DNA from: Gordonia desulfuricans NBRC 100010
Lineage (GTDB): Bacteria > Actinomycetota > Actinomycetes > Mycobacteriales > Mycobacteriaceae
Assembly: GCF_001485495.1 (NCBI RefSeq)
Contig: NZ_BCNF01000103.1
Span: 1-33,217 of the forward strand
Direction: 5' to 3'
DNA length: 33,217 bases
Shown here: one piece after another, positions 1-7,515 of the stretch
Layout of the letters: every line of letters begins with the position of its first letter
Position numbering within the stretch: position 1 is the first letter of the stretch
Translations under genes and position numbers: made by a program
Notes under the pieces: generated by a model
The model's database searches: none
What the model was told of the DNA's origin: nothing
What the model saw: only the letters and a program-made list of their open reading frames with translations

Positions 1-66
1 ATCATCAAATGGAGGTCTCCGGTTCGATCACTGACGACCACCTCGGCACTCAGCGCATGCCGTGGA

Positions 67-108
67 GATTTCGACTCGGGTCCTCGCTACGCTCGGTCCG
101 GCTCAAAC
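67..108 (+). repeat. Dispersed palindromic repeat, copy A (degenerate)
   Basis: This is a 42-nt relative of the 43-nt element found in the 6.8-7.4 kb island and near 33.2 kb. It carries the blocks TTTCGACTC, GGGTCC, TCGCTACGCTC and GGCTCAA. One C is missing from the right inner arm (GGTCC instead of GGTCCC), and the ends are degenerate. The rest of 1-169 shows nothing recognisable. Confidence 0.8.
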
Positions 109-169
109 AACAAACGGGGTACCAGCTCAATTGACAACTGGCAGTGGATAGATCGGAGGTTATCGGGGA

Positions 170-2767
170 TCATTGCTCCCGTGCCGATTCGTCGGGTCCC
201 TGGACGTCGCGTACGGATCCCCCGAGGATCTGGGTGGCACGATACAGGTGGCCTTCGACGGTGCGGACCGACAATGTCAGTCGTGCCGCGATCTCCCGAT
301 TGGTCAATCCGGATTGGGCGAGCATCACGACCTCGCGTTGTCGGGCGGACAGGCCGTCGCCGAGGTGGGCTGCAGTGGTGGCCGGAGAGTGGATTCCACG
401 GGGTGCCGCGATGCGATCGAGTCGTTCCACGGCGTTGAGTCGTGCGCCCCGACGGCCCTGCGACTCGTAGATCGTCACCGCCTGCGCCGACGCGTCGGCG
501 GCGCAGGTGACCAGACCGACGTGCAGGTACTCGTCGGCGACCCCGTCCAGGGCCTTGCCGTCACCGCTCGCCAGCGCATGTGCATGGCGAGCGGCGATCT
601 GAACCCGCGGCGACTCGGTCAGCCGCTGTGCCAACTGGGACAGACGCGGTGCGCACGACGCATCACCCAGTCGCACCGCGACTTGAAGGGCGTAGGCCTC
701 GTGGAGATCTTGGCCCGAGTCCTTTGCGGTGGAGGCGATGTCAAGAGATCGTCGTGCGGCATTGGACGTCTCGCCGGTCATGGCCATCTGCCAGACCTCG
801 AGCAGCTCGATCCGAGTGTGCAGGTACCCGAATGCGGGATGCGGATGTGCGCGGAGCCGTTCGGTCAGGGCGACAAGGGTATCGGTATCGCCGGACATCG
901 CTGCCGCAGAGGCGCGTTCGATACAGAAGGGGATCCACATAAACGGGGGTGCCTGGTAGCAGTCGAGTTGCTCGAGTGCTGAGGTGAGCAGCCGGGTGGC
1001 GGTCTTCAGATCGCCACGGAATCCCAGCACCGACCCGGTGACCCCGGTGGCCCATATCGGTCCGAACCCCGGTGTGTGGGTTGTCAGTTCGGTCAGGCGT
1101 TCGGCGACGTCGTATGCGGTCGACATGTTGCCGGCCAGCATCAGGTAGTAGGCATGCAGCTGGGTGATCGCGCTGAGGTGCGGTGCGGTGTCGGGGGAGT
1201 CGGCAGCGGTGTAACCCCGTGCAGCGAAACGTGACACCTCGGTGAGCAACCCGAGATCACCGGCTGCGATGACGCCGGCCCAGCAGGTCAACATCTCGCG
1301 CAGCGGGGACACGGTGCGGGTGTCGTGTGGTGCTGCGGTGAGCATCTCGAACGCAGTGCGGGGCCGGCCCGCCAGCGCGTTGGTGAGGCCGGTGACCGTG
1401 GACCGAATCCCTTCGGGCAACGGGACATCGGTGCGGAGGTCGTCGACGATCTGCCGTGCTGCGTCGAGGTCGCCGAGTGTCCACAGTTGATTGGCGACCC
1501 GGACCATCGTGGTGGTGGCGAGCTCGTCGGGATCGGTTGCCGCGTCGGAGGCCCGCTGCAACACCGCCTCGGCGTCGAGGCCTGCGCCGGCCAGCGACAT
1601 CGCATAGCCGAGCACCTTGTGTACCCGCGGGAGCAGATCCGGTGCGGTGACCTCTTGGGCCAGGGCGATGGCGAGAGCGGTGTCGAGGCTGCCGAGTGCG
1701 GCCTCGGCGCCGTCGGCGAGGATCTGCTGTCGACCGGGGAAGTCGCCGGACTCCAGGGCCAGAACCGCTGCCTGGATCGCCACGATGGGATCGGAATCGT
1801 TCGACGCGGACAGGATTCGGGACAGCCGGGGACGGATGCGGTGCAACTGGACGGTGGCATGAGTCCGCCGCACCTCCCCGTAGATCGGGTGCGACAGTCG
1901 CAGCTTGTGATGCGGTGGTGCGACATCGACGACGACGAAGTCGCGCCGCACCGCCTTCTCGACGGCGGCATGGTCGACCAGTTCGGTGACTGCGGACAGC
2001 GGCAGCGGCTCGGCGATCGCGAGGGCGTCGACCACCTCGGCCACGTCGGGGTGGGCCTCGAGCCGGGTCGACAGGGACACCACGAGACCGTCGGGGAGTC
2101 CGAGCGGGCCGGTGGCGATCCATTCCTCACCGTCGAAGGTCAGCAGACCCTGATCCCGGCCCTGATTGACTAACGCGCGCAACAGGAAAGGGTTGCCGTG
2201 CCCGAGTTCCCACATCGTGTGGTGGAGCTCGGGGGATATCGTGCCACCCAACGCCGCTTCCACCAGATCGGCCGATTCCGGCTCGGACATCGGCGCGAGC
2301 TCGATCACGATTGCCTCGTCGCCGGTCAGGAGTTCGTCGGTGGCCGGCGATCGATCCTCGGTCCGGATGGTGAACATCAGGCGCGTCTGCGTGGACCGCC
2401 ACAGGGTGCTCACCACGAACAGCGACAGATCGTCGAGGCGCGGGAAGTCGTCGATCACGACGACCGCATCGGATTTGCTGATCTCGGTCACGACCCCGCT
2501 GACCCTGCTCAGCGGGTCGGAGACGGAGTGGTCGACCCAGGCGGCGAAGGCCCCGAGGGGGACCCGCTTACCGGTGGAGGTCGCCGAGATCACCAGGGAT
2601 TCCAGGCCCGCGGTGGTGAGCGCCTCGGTGGTCAGGCGTGTCTTTCCGACACCCGCAGCGCCCCGGACCACGATGCATCGGCCGTCACCCGAAGTCAGGA
2701 TCGTCCGAATGGTCTGAATTTCTTTGTTTCGTCCGACAAATGGCCAGTCGTTTCCTCGCCCCGACAT
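170..2767 (-). CDS. LuxR-family regulator with N-terminal AAA/STAND-type ATPase
   Basis: This is an 865-residue protein with the layout of large ATP-binding LuxR regulators (LAL/MalT-like). An ATPase module is at the N terminus, with Walker A GAAGVGKT at residues 36-43 and a Walker B-like VVVIDD at 102-107. A long helical, TPR-like middle follows, of the kind used for ligand or partner sensing. A LuxR/GerE helix-turn-helix sits at about 805-850 (LSARQREVV ... LTNREIAARL ... SVRTVEGHL). The length is typical of the family. It is expected to be a cytoplasmic ATP-dependent transcription factor; the inducer and targets cannot be read from the sequence. The ATG at 2767 is chosen because VGRNKEI, the usual beginning of this ATPase module, follows almost at once, and because a -10-like TATGAT ends 6 nt upstream, fitting leaderless translation. 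There is no Shine-Dalgarno sequence. Confidence 0.9.
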   Translation of the reverse strand: MSGRGNDWPFVGRNKEIQTIRTILTSGDGRCIVVRGAAGVGKTRLTTEALTTAGLESLVISATSTGKRVPLGAFAAWVDHSVSDPLSRVSGVVTEISKSDAVVVIDDFPRLDDLSLFVVSTLWRSTQTRLMFTIRTEDRSPATDELLTGDEAIVIELAPMSEPESADLVEAALGGTISPELHHTMWELGHGNPFLLRALVNQGRDQGLLTFDGEEWIATGPLGLPDGLVVSLSTRLEAHPDVAEVVDALAIAEPLPLSAVTELVDHAAVEKAVRRDFVVVDVAPPHHKLRLSHPIYGEVRRTHATVQLHRIRPRLSRILSASNDSDPIVAIQAAVLALESGDFPGRQQILADGAEAALGSLDTALAIALAQEVTAPDLLPRVHKVLGYAMSLAGAGLDAEAVLQRASDAATDPDELATTTMVRVANQLWTLGDLDAARQIVDDLRTDVPLPEGIRSTVTGLTNALAGRPRTAFEMLTAAPHDTRTVSPLREMLTCWAGVIAAGDLGLLTEVSRFAARGYTAADSPDTAPHLSAITQLHAYYLMLAGNMSTAYDVAERLTELTTHTPGFGPIWATGVTGSVLGFRGDLKTATRLLTSALEQLDCYQAPPFMWIPFCIERASAAAMSGDTDTLVALTERLRAHPHPAFGYLHTRIELLEVWQMAMTGETSNAARRSLDIASTAKDSGQDLHEAYALQVAVRLGDASCAPRLSQLAQRLTESPRVQIAARHAHALASGDGKALDGVADEYLHVGLVTCAADASAQAVTIYESQGRRGARLNAVERLDRIAAPRGIHSPATTAAHLGDGLSARQREVVMLAQSGLTNREIAARLTLSVRTVEGHLYRATQILGGSVRDVQGPDESAREQ

Positions 2768-2773
2768 AGGCGA

Positions 2774-2779
2774 ATCATA
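2774..2779 (-). promoter_or_regulatory. Candidate -10 box for a leaderless LuxR-regulator mRNA
   Basis: On the minus strand TATGAT (5 of 6 matches to TATAAT) is followed by TCGCCT and then the ATG, so transcription would start at or next to the A of the start codon. The best -35-like hexamer (TTGCAT, 2800-2805) lies 20 nt upstream, longer than ideal. An imperfect inverted repeat, GCGATTC-TGAA-GATTCGC (one mismatch), lies at 2808-2825 and could be an operator. Confidence 0.45.
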
Positions 2780-2885
2780 ATCGTGAACTCGGTGCGACGA
2801 TGCAAAAGCGATTCTGAAGATTCGCCAAGATCGGACGTGGTCTTTGTGTCACTGTCGGGGCGAATGTCTCTGCCCGGCATGTCGG

Positions 2886-3200
2886 TCAGGTCGGGGCCGG
2901 CGCGTCCGGGAGGGTGTCGCCGACGATCTGGCGAAGTGCCGCAACATGTCCGGCGAATGCATCCCGGCCGGCGGGGGTGAGTTGGGCACGGACGGTGCGG
3001 CGTCGGCCGGTGGTGGGACGTTCGGTGGTCACGTAGCCGGCCGTCTCGAGAGTGGTGAGCTGTTTGGACAGAGCCGAATCCGACAGGGCGAGTCGGTCTT
3101 TCAGATAGGCGAAATCGGCCCAGTCGGCGGCGGCGAGAGTGGCCATCAGCGACAGTCGGGTGCTGGGATGGATGAGCTCGTCGAAACGCGGTTCGGTCAT
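2886..3200 (-). CDS. Winged-helix transcriptional regulator (HTH_34 / MarR-ArsR-like)
   Basis: This 104-residue protein is almost entirely one winged helix-turn-helix: HPSTRLSLMATL at 11-22, the recognition region LSDSALSKQLTTLETAGYV at about 39-57, then a basic wing TTGRRRTVRAQLTPAGR. This matches short one-domain regulators of the PF13601 type, which usually bind DNA as dimers and often control their own operon. The ATG at 3200 overlaps the stop of the upstream membrane-protein gene (ATGA), which indicates translational coupling. An open frame continues further upstream, but that part is only the other-frame shadow of the membrane gene. Two perfect 7-bp-arm palindromes upstream of the operon are the likely binding sites. 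The signal sensed is unknown. Confidence 0.88.
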   Translation of the reverse strand: MTEPRFDELIHPSTRLSLMATLAAADWADFAYLKDRLALSDSALSKQLTTLETAGYVTTERPTTGRRRTVRAQLTPAGRDAFAGHVAALRQIVGDTLPDAPAPT

Positions 3201-3670
3201 GCGTGACGCACCCGGGTGCGGGGCCGCACGGCGGCCAGGATGTCGGGTCCACCGAAGCCGATCACCGCGGCGACGACGATCCCCGCCCACAGGCTCGGGT
3301 GCGCGGTGCCGTCGGCCTGCAGGGCGAATGCGACGCCGATGGTCAGCGCGACGGCCGCCACCAGGATGCCGATCACGATCAGGGGGATGCGCCGGTCGGC
3401 GGTGTCGCGGGAGACCTGGAGTCGTGTGGAGCGCCGGCGGCCGTCGAGCAGGCGGGAGGCGACTGTGGCATGTCCGGCGCCGAAGATCACGGTCGCGATG
3501 GTGGTGACCCACCAGGGTGCGAACTGCCCGATCGCACCGAGCGCCACCCAGCCGCCGGCCATCGCCCACCAGTAGCCGCGGGGGAGTCCGATCTCGTCGG
3601 TGACGTGCTGGTGTGCGGTGGCCACGGCACCGAGTGCGGCGCGGGCCTCATCAGGGGAGATGTCGGACAT
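3197..3670 (-). CDS. Small multi-pass membrane protein, first gene of the regulator operon
   Basis: This 157-residue protein has about four hydrophobic segments: near residues 33-50 (YWWAMAGGWVALGAIGQF), 53-70 (WVTTIATVIFGAGHATV), 95-115 (PLIVIGILVAAVALTIGVAF) and 126-145 (SLWAGIVVAAVIGFGG). A short Arg-rich loop lies in the middle. No enzyme motif is visible and I cannot name a function. Pairing of such a protein with a coupled winged-helix regulator is a recurrent actinobacterial arrangement, so the pair probably forms a self-regulated unit. The ATG at 3670 has a good Shine-Dalgarno (GGAGG, 3676-3680 on the minus strand, 5 nt away). Confidence 0.85.
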   Translation of the reverse strand: MSDISPDEARAALGAVATAHQHVTDEIGLPRGYWWAMAGGWVALGAIGQFAPWWVTTIATVIFGAGHATVASRLLDGRRRSTRLQVSRDTADRRIPLIVIGILVAAVALTIGVAFALQADGTAHPSLWAGIVVAAVIGFGGPDILAAVRPRTRVRHA

Positions 3671-3696
3671 GGGGACCTCCGGTGGATTCGGATCAT

Positions 3697-3743
3697 TACT
3701 TTCCGGTCTGGAAAGTAGTCTGCTACTTTCCGGGTGGGAAAGT
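3697..3743. promoter_or_regulatory. Operator array: four alternating ACTTTCC / GGAAAGT half-sites
   Basis: Operator 1 is ACTTTCC-GGTCT-GGAAAGT (3698-3716); including the flanking T3697 and A3717 its arms reach 8 bp. Operator 2 is ACTTTCC-GGGTG-GGAAAGT (3725-3743). Both are perfect 7-5-7 palindromes, centre to centre 27 bp. The two inner half-sites also form a third perfect palindrome, GGAAAGTAG-TCTG-CTACTTTCC (3710-3731). On the minus strand a -10-like TAATGA (3692-3697) abuts operator 1, so a bound protein would block transcription of the membrane protein-regulator operon. The array also lies about 120 bp upstream of the divergent DUF2786 gene. That the coupled winged-helix protein is the ligand is inference. 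Confidence 0.8.
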
Positions 3744-3863
3744 CAAGGATTCGCTGTCGGTCCGGATGCCGGGTGGGTGTCGGGTCGGTGGGGGACGGTC
3801 GAGAACTTCGAACGAATTCGGGCCCGAGTGGAACCAGACGGCGCTGGAAATAGTCTGATCTGT

Positions 3864-4718
3864 ATGCGCGACGACAAGCTGCTGACCCGCATCGCCGGTC
3901 TGCTCCGGCAGGCCGAGAACACCGACAACCCGCATGAGGCCGAGACCTTCATGGCGGCCGCCCAACGACTGGCGACCGCGTCGGCCATCGATCTCGCGGT
4001 GGCCCGAGCACATGATCCGGCCGCACGCAGTCGCACCACGCCGATATCGCGGCAGGTCACGATCGGCGAGTCGGGCAAGCGTGGACTCAAGACCTACGTG
4101 CTGCTGTTCGTGGCGATCGCGCGTGCCAACGATGTGACCGTCGACGTCGCGGGCAACTCCACATTCGTGATGGCCTACGGATACGAGGCCGATATCGACA
4201 CCTGTGAGGCGCTGTACACCTCGCTGGTGGTGCAGATGGTCGCCGCCAGTGACGCCTACCTGCGGTCGGGCGACTACAAGCAGGAGATGTCGGCGCGGGT
4301 GGTCACCCGTGGACAGGGTTGGCGTGCACGCAAGGTGGTGGAACGAAAACCGTTGGCGCCCATCACTGCACGACTCAACTTCCAGTCCGCCTTTGCCGAG
4401 CGGATCGGCAAACGGCTCGCCGAGGCGCGCGACGCGCAACGGGAGGAGGCGATCGCCGCGGAGACCGACGCGCCCCTCGCGGCCGACGGTACCGAGCGGG
4501 TCGGCTCGTCGTCGACGGCGATCGCCCTGCGCAACAAGGAGCTCGAGGTCTCCGACTACTACCGGTCGGCATCGCAGGCGCGCGGGACGTGGCGGCCGAG
4601 CAGTGCATCGGCAGGGTACTCGGAGGGGGCGCGCAAGGCCGGCGACCGGGCCGGACGCCGCGCCAAACTGGGCGCCGACCGCGAATTCGGCGCACCCCGC
4701 GGGCAACTCGGTTCCTGA
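3864..4718 (+). CDS. DUF2786 domain-containing protein
   Basis: This 284-residue soluble protein begins with a DUF2786 signature: RDDKLLTRIAGLLRQAENTDNPHEAETFMAAA at residues 2-33. A conserved middle follows (GLKTYVLLFVAIARANDVTV, about 74-93), then a charged, Arg/Ala-rich C terminus. The family's biochemical role is unknown to me. It is common in actinomycetes and phages. The frame stays open back to 3600, but that stretch crosses the operator array and part of the divergent gene. The ATG at 3864 opens directly into the domain, so it is preferred. The Shine-Dalgarno is weak (GGAAA around 3846-3850). It is transcribed divergently from the regulator operon and may share its control region. Confidence 0.85.
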   Translation: MRDDKLLTRIAGLLRQAENTDNPHEAETFMAAAQRLATASAIDLAVARAHDPAARSRTTPISRQVTIGESGKRGLKTYVLLFVAIARANDVTVDVAGNSTFVMAYGYEADIDTCEALYTSLVVQMVAASDAYLRSGDYKQEMSARVVTRGQGWRARKVVERKPLAPITARLNFQSAFAERIGKRLAEARDAQREEAIAAETDAPLAADGTERVGSSSTAIALRNKELEVSDYYRSASQARGTWRPSSASAGYSEGARKAGDRAGRRAKLGADREFGAPRGQLGS

Positions 4719-4760
4719 GCGGCCGGCGACCGATGCCGGATGGTCAGGACACCGCCCGGA

Positions 4761-5213
4761 TCAGCTGAGCGCGGTGTGCAGAGCGGTCTCGTAGCTCTCC
4801 TGCTGTTCCTGCGGGGTGTTGGCCGGGAAGCTCATCGTGATGTCGAGCAGCTGGAACGCATCGAGGTTCTCGCCCGCCCAGAGCTCGGCGCGACCGGTGG
4901 TGGGGAATTTCATCAGGGTGAACTGGTCGGTGGTGAGCGCGAGGGTGCAGCCGGCCTCGGGACACAGTTGCGTTGTCGCATCCTTGCGACCGGTCACCGG
5001 GCGCCCGGCCTCGGCGATGGCGTCGGCCAGCTGGTCCAGCGTGGCCGGATCGACCTGGTTGCTGCGCAGCGCGGTCTCGACGGCACGCTCCTCGCTCGGC
5101 GAACTGCACGCCGAGGCACCGAGTGCACCCAGCGCGATCAGACACCCTGCCACGGCGCGCCGAAGATGTGCGCGGGTCCGATCCGCCGGGTGTCGGGACG
5201 AGATGACGGTCAT
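4761..5213 (-). CDS. Putative secreted protein or lipoprotein
   Basis: This 150-residue protein has a basic N terminus (RTRAHLRRA), a hydrophobic stretch (VAGCLIALGALGASAC, about 21-36) and then a Ser/Glu-rich mature start. The sequence before Cys36 is ASAC, a poor but possible lipobox, so lipid attachment is uncertain while export is likely. The remainder holds two further cysteines (LCPEAGC, about 83-89), possibly a disulphide. I do not recognise the family. Its ATG overlaps the stop of the upstream YihY-like gene by 4 nt (ATGA), so the two are probably translated together. It ends convergently, 42 nt from the DUF2786 gene. Confidence 0.75.
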   Translation of the reverse strand: MTVISSRHPADRTRAHLRRAVAGCLIALGALGASACSSPSEERAVETALRSNQVDPATLDQLADAIAEAGRPVTGRKDATTQLCPEAGCTLALTTDQFTLMKFPTTGRAELWAGENLDAFQLLDITMSFPANTPQEQQESYETALHTALS

Positions 5214-6181
5214 GCGCCGATGCTAATGCGCTGTCGGGGTTCGGCGGCCGGAACGCCGGTGATCCGGGCGAGACGACGACCCAGCGCGCCGTCGTCGACC
5301 ACCACTGTGTGCACCAGCGTCGCCGACACCACCAGGACCGCGGCGTAGAGGAACAGCCAGCTGATCGCGACGAACACCAGGCCGAGGGTGCCGTAGTGCG
5401 CCAGGGTGTCGGACATGATGGCCGGCAGCACCACCCGGCTGCCCACCATGAGCACCGTGATCAGAAGGCTCGTCAGGGCGGCGTTCACGGCCAGCAATCG
5501 CATCGGGACCTGCCGGGACACGAGCAGTCGGGGGATGACGATCCACGTGATCCACCAGACGGCGAAGGTGCCGACGAACTCCAGGATCACCCCGGCGATA
5601 CCGAACCCGTTCAGTCGCACCCCGGACAGGCTGATCCGGTGCAACGGCACGATCAGGCCCTGCATGATCACCGCGATCGGGAGGACGAAGATGACCACCA
5701 CCCACCGCCACCATCCGGTGGCGGGGAGCCGGTTGACCTGCCAGGTGTCGGTGAACATGCGGCCCAGGGCCCGGGACAGCGAGGTGGCGCCGGCGATCAC
5801 CATCAATGCGCCGATCACCCCGAACGCGCCGAGGGTGGCATCGGTCTGGGCGGCCGGGATCGACACCCGGGACGGGTCCACACCGAATCCGTCGAACGCC
5901 TTGTCCAGGAACCGCCGGCCCACCGGGATCGTGGTCAGCAGGATGACGATCGGCAGCACCGATGTGAACGCCTGCGCCGACAGGGTCATGGCACGGTCGG
6001 AGAGACCGGCGGTCACCACGTCACGCACGATGCGCATCGACAGGGCGGCGCCCGGTAGCGTCATGGCACGATCGGCCGCGACCCGGGCGCGGGCCCGCAG
6101 GATCGCCACCCGGCCCGACGGGGCATGCTCGGAGGGGGCTTGATCGGGTGCGGCCTGATCGGAAGGGGCCTGATCGGGCAT
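5210..6181 (-). CDS. YihY/virulence factor BrkB family inner-membrane protein
   Basis: This 323-residue protein has a cytoplasmic Pro/Gln/Ala-rich N terminus with repeated DQAPS-like units, then a YihY/BrkB domain of about six membrane segments. Recognisable parts are the family opening (SDRAMTLSAQAFTSVLPIVILL), ATSLSRALGRMFTDTW, and the last helices (SWLFLYAAVLVVSATLVHT). The family was once annotated as ribonuclease BN but is now regarded as a membrane protein of uncertain transport or envelope role. The ATG at 6181 is preferred over one at 6256 because AAGGAG lies 11 nt before it, and because the longer form would overlap the divergent metallohydrolase gene. The final TGA overlaps the start of the next gene. 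Confidence 0.88.
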   Translation of the reverse strand: MPDQAPSDQAAPDQAPSEHAPSGRVAILRARARVAADRAMTLPGAALSMRIVRDVVTAGLSDRAMTLSAQAFTSVLPIVILLTTIPVGRRFLDKAFDGFGVDPSRVSIPAAQTDATLGAFGVIGALMVIAGATSLSRALGRMFTDTWQVNRLPATGWWRWVVVIFVLPIAVIMQGLIVPLHRISLSGVRLNGFGIAGVILEFVGTFAVWWITWIVIPRLLVSRQVPMRLLAVNAALTSLLITVLMVGSRVVLPAIMSDTLAHYGTLGLVFVAISWLFLYAAVLVVSATLVHTVVVDDGALGRRLARITGVPAAEPRQRISIGA

Positions 6182-6254
6182 GGGGACACCGACTCCTTCC
6201 GACGGGTGATGGTGCGATCGTAGTCGGGGACCGGCGAGGCGAGAGGACGGCGGC

Positions 6255-6752
6255 ATGAGCCCACGTGACGTCGGGCGCGCTCAGATGTATGCCACCGAAC
6301 GCCTGGTGTTCCGGATGTTCGAGCGTGCCGGGTCGGCGCGGACCGTGCAGATCGCCGGCACCGAGCTGACCCTGCCCACCGAGGCCCTGTTCGGATCGGT
6401 CGATTCCGTCCGCGACTACGTGTCCCGGGTGGTGTCGATGCCGGCGGTGCTCGAGCGCTTTCCGCGATCCGGGGTGCCGGTCGCGGTGCGATCGCGTGGC
6501 GGATTCCGCTCGGCCGAGTACCGGCGGGTCGGCGGGCACGCCGAGATCGCCATCCCCGACACCCGAGAGGGGCGCTGGGCTCTGCGCGAACTGGTGGTGC
6601 TCCACGAACTCGCCCACCACCTCGACGACGGCGACGGCCCCGCGCACGGCCGCGGCTTCGTCCTCACCCTCACCGAACTCGTCGGGACCGTACTCGGCCC
6701 CGAAGCCGGATTCGTCTATCGCGTCATCCTCGCCGAGTCCGGGGTGCGGTGA
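6255..6752 (+). CDS. TIGR04338-type HEXXH metallohydrolase
   Basis: This 165-residue protein has a zinc-protease-like motif HELAHH (residues 117-122) and a further histidine in PAHGRGF (H131) as the probable third ligand. Glu118 would be the catalytic base. The size, the N-terminal (A)QMYATERLVFR segment and the position of the motif fit the small mycolic-acid-actinomycete family annotated as a putative metallohydrolase. Its substrate is unknown. There is no signal peptide, so it should act in the cytoplasm. The ATG at 6255 has GAGAGGA at 6241-6247, 7 nt upstream. It is divergent from the YihY-like gene, with 73 bp between starts. Confidence 0.85.
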   Translation: MSPRDVGRAQMYATERLVFRMFERAGSARTVQIAGTELTLPTEALFGSVDSVRDYVSRVVSMPAVLERFPRSGVPVAVRSRGGFRSAEYRRVGGHAEIAIPDTREGRWALRELVVLHELAHHLDDGDGPAHGRGFVLTLTELVGTVLGPEAGFVYRVILAESGVR

Positions 6753-6808
6753 GTGGTCGAGTTCGCCGGTGGGCCGATCGTGTGGTTGCGGACATGCTCG
6801 TCTCACCG

Positions 6809-6851
6809 GGTTTCGACTCGGGTCCTCGCTTCGCTCGGTCCCGGCTCAACC
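6809..6851 (+). repeat. Dispersed palindromic repeat, copy B (subtype 1)
   Basis: This is a 43-nt element read as 11+6+11+6+9: GGTTTCGACTC, GGGTCC, TCGCTTCGCTC, GGTCCC, GGCTCAACC. The two 6-nt blocks can pair with one T-T mismatch. Confidence 0.9.
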
Positions 6852-6893
6852 ATCGAATCATGGTGCTCGGTCAATCATGGTGCCGCCGTAGTT

Positions 6894-6936
6894 GGTTGAG
6901 CCGACGCGGAGCGTAGCGACACGTCGAGTCGAAGCC
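6894..6936 (-). repeat. Dispersed palindromic repeat, copy C (subtype 2, inverted)
   Basis: On the minus strand the same 11+6+11+6+9 frame reads GGCTTCGACTC, GACGTG, TCGCTACGCTC, CGCGTC, GGCTCAACC. The inner arms differ from subtype 1 but again pair with each other (one G-T wobble). Confidence 0.9.
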
Positions 6937-7002
6937 TCTGTCGGCCGGGCTCGGAACGTAACCATCGGGTTCGAGGTGGTCGCTGGCATCGTCGACTCGC
7001 CG

Positions 7003-7045
7003 GGTTTCGACACGGGTCCTCGCGATGCTCGGTCCCGGCTCAACC
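7003..7045 (+). repeat. Dispersed palindromic repeat, copy D (subtype 1)
   Basis: This is a subtype 1 element with GACAC in place of GACTC in the first block and TCGCGATGCTC as the central block. It is followed by ATCGAATGG, a flank shared by other copies. Confidence 0.88.
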
Positions 7046-7132
7046 ATCGAATGGTGTTGTGGGTGAGGGTGTCTCGGTCGATGTCGGTTGGTGGCCGGCT
7101 CGGGGGTGGTTGCCGACATTCTCGTGTCACGG

Positions 7133-7175
7133 GGTTTCGACTCGGGTCCTCGCTTCGCTCGGTCCCGGCTCAACC
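7133..7175 (+). repeat. Dispersed palindromic repeat, copy E (subtype 1)
   Basis: This element is identical over the 43 nt to the copy at 6809 and is its counterpart in the second unit of the 324-bp tandem duplication. Confidence 0.9.
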
Positions 7176-7217
7176 ATCGAATCATGGGACTCTGTCAATC
7201 ATGGTGCTGCCGTAGTT

Positions 7218-7260
7218 GGTTGAGCCGACGCGGAGCGTAGCGACACGTCGAGTCGAAACC
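7218..7260 (-). repeat. Dispersed palindromic repeat, copy F (subtype 2, inverted)
   Basis: This is a subtype 2 element in inverted orientation, the counterpart of the copy at 6894. It differs from that copy at one base (GGTTTCG instead of GGCTTCG at its minus-strand 5' end). Confidence 0.9.
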
Positions 7261-7326
7261 TCCGCCGGCCGGGCTCGGAACGCAACCACCGGGTTCGAGG
7301 TGGTCACCGACATCGTCGACTCGCCG

Positions 7327-7369
7327 GGTTTCGACACGGGTCCTCGCTACGCTCGGTCCCGGCTCAACC
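7327..7369 (+). repeat. Dispersed palindromic repeat, copy G (subtype 1)
   Basis: This is a subtype 1 element with GACAC in the first block and TCGCTACGCTC in the centre. It is the counterpart of the copy at 7003. A partial element, ending GGTCCCGGCCCAACC, follows at 7445-7466. Confidence 0.88.
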
Positions 7370-7515
7370 ATCCAATCGGGTTGCGGGTGAGCTCGTCTCG
7401 CTGGGCCCGGATCGATCATCCAATGGTGTTGAGGGTGGGCGTATCTCGCTCGGTCCCGGCCCAACCATCCAACGTGGTTGCGGCCGTTCTCGTCATCCGG
7501 CTGATCCTGCCGGGT

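Larger units (their letters stand above)
6753..7515. repeat. Non-coding repeat island with a 324-bp tandem duplication
   Basis: This stretch of about 760 bp between the metallohydrolase and the hydrolase shows no credible gene. It holds six full and at least one partial copy of the dispersed 43-nt element. The three full copies at 6809, 6894 and 7003 recur at 7133, 7218 and 7327, each exactly 324 bp further on. The sequence between them also matches with only scattered substitutions, so it is a direct duplication of about 324 bp with no net indel. Similarity starts near 6780 and persists, fading, to about 7404. Confidence 0.85.

Noticed and set aside
2886..3569. 227-codon form of the winged-helix regulator
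   Set aside because: The extra N terminus is the Arg/His/Pro-rich other-frame reading of the membrane-protein gene; the ATG at 3200 with ATGA coupling is far more likely.
6753..7515. CRISPR-like array
   Set aside because: The repeats occur in both orientations, spacing is irregular apart from a block duplication, spacers are themselves duplicated, and no cas genes are near.
6753..7515. Insertion sequence or transposase remnant
   Set aside because: No transposase fragment, terminal inverted repeats or target duplication could be seen; the elements are short palindromes.
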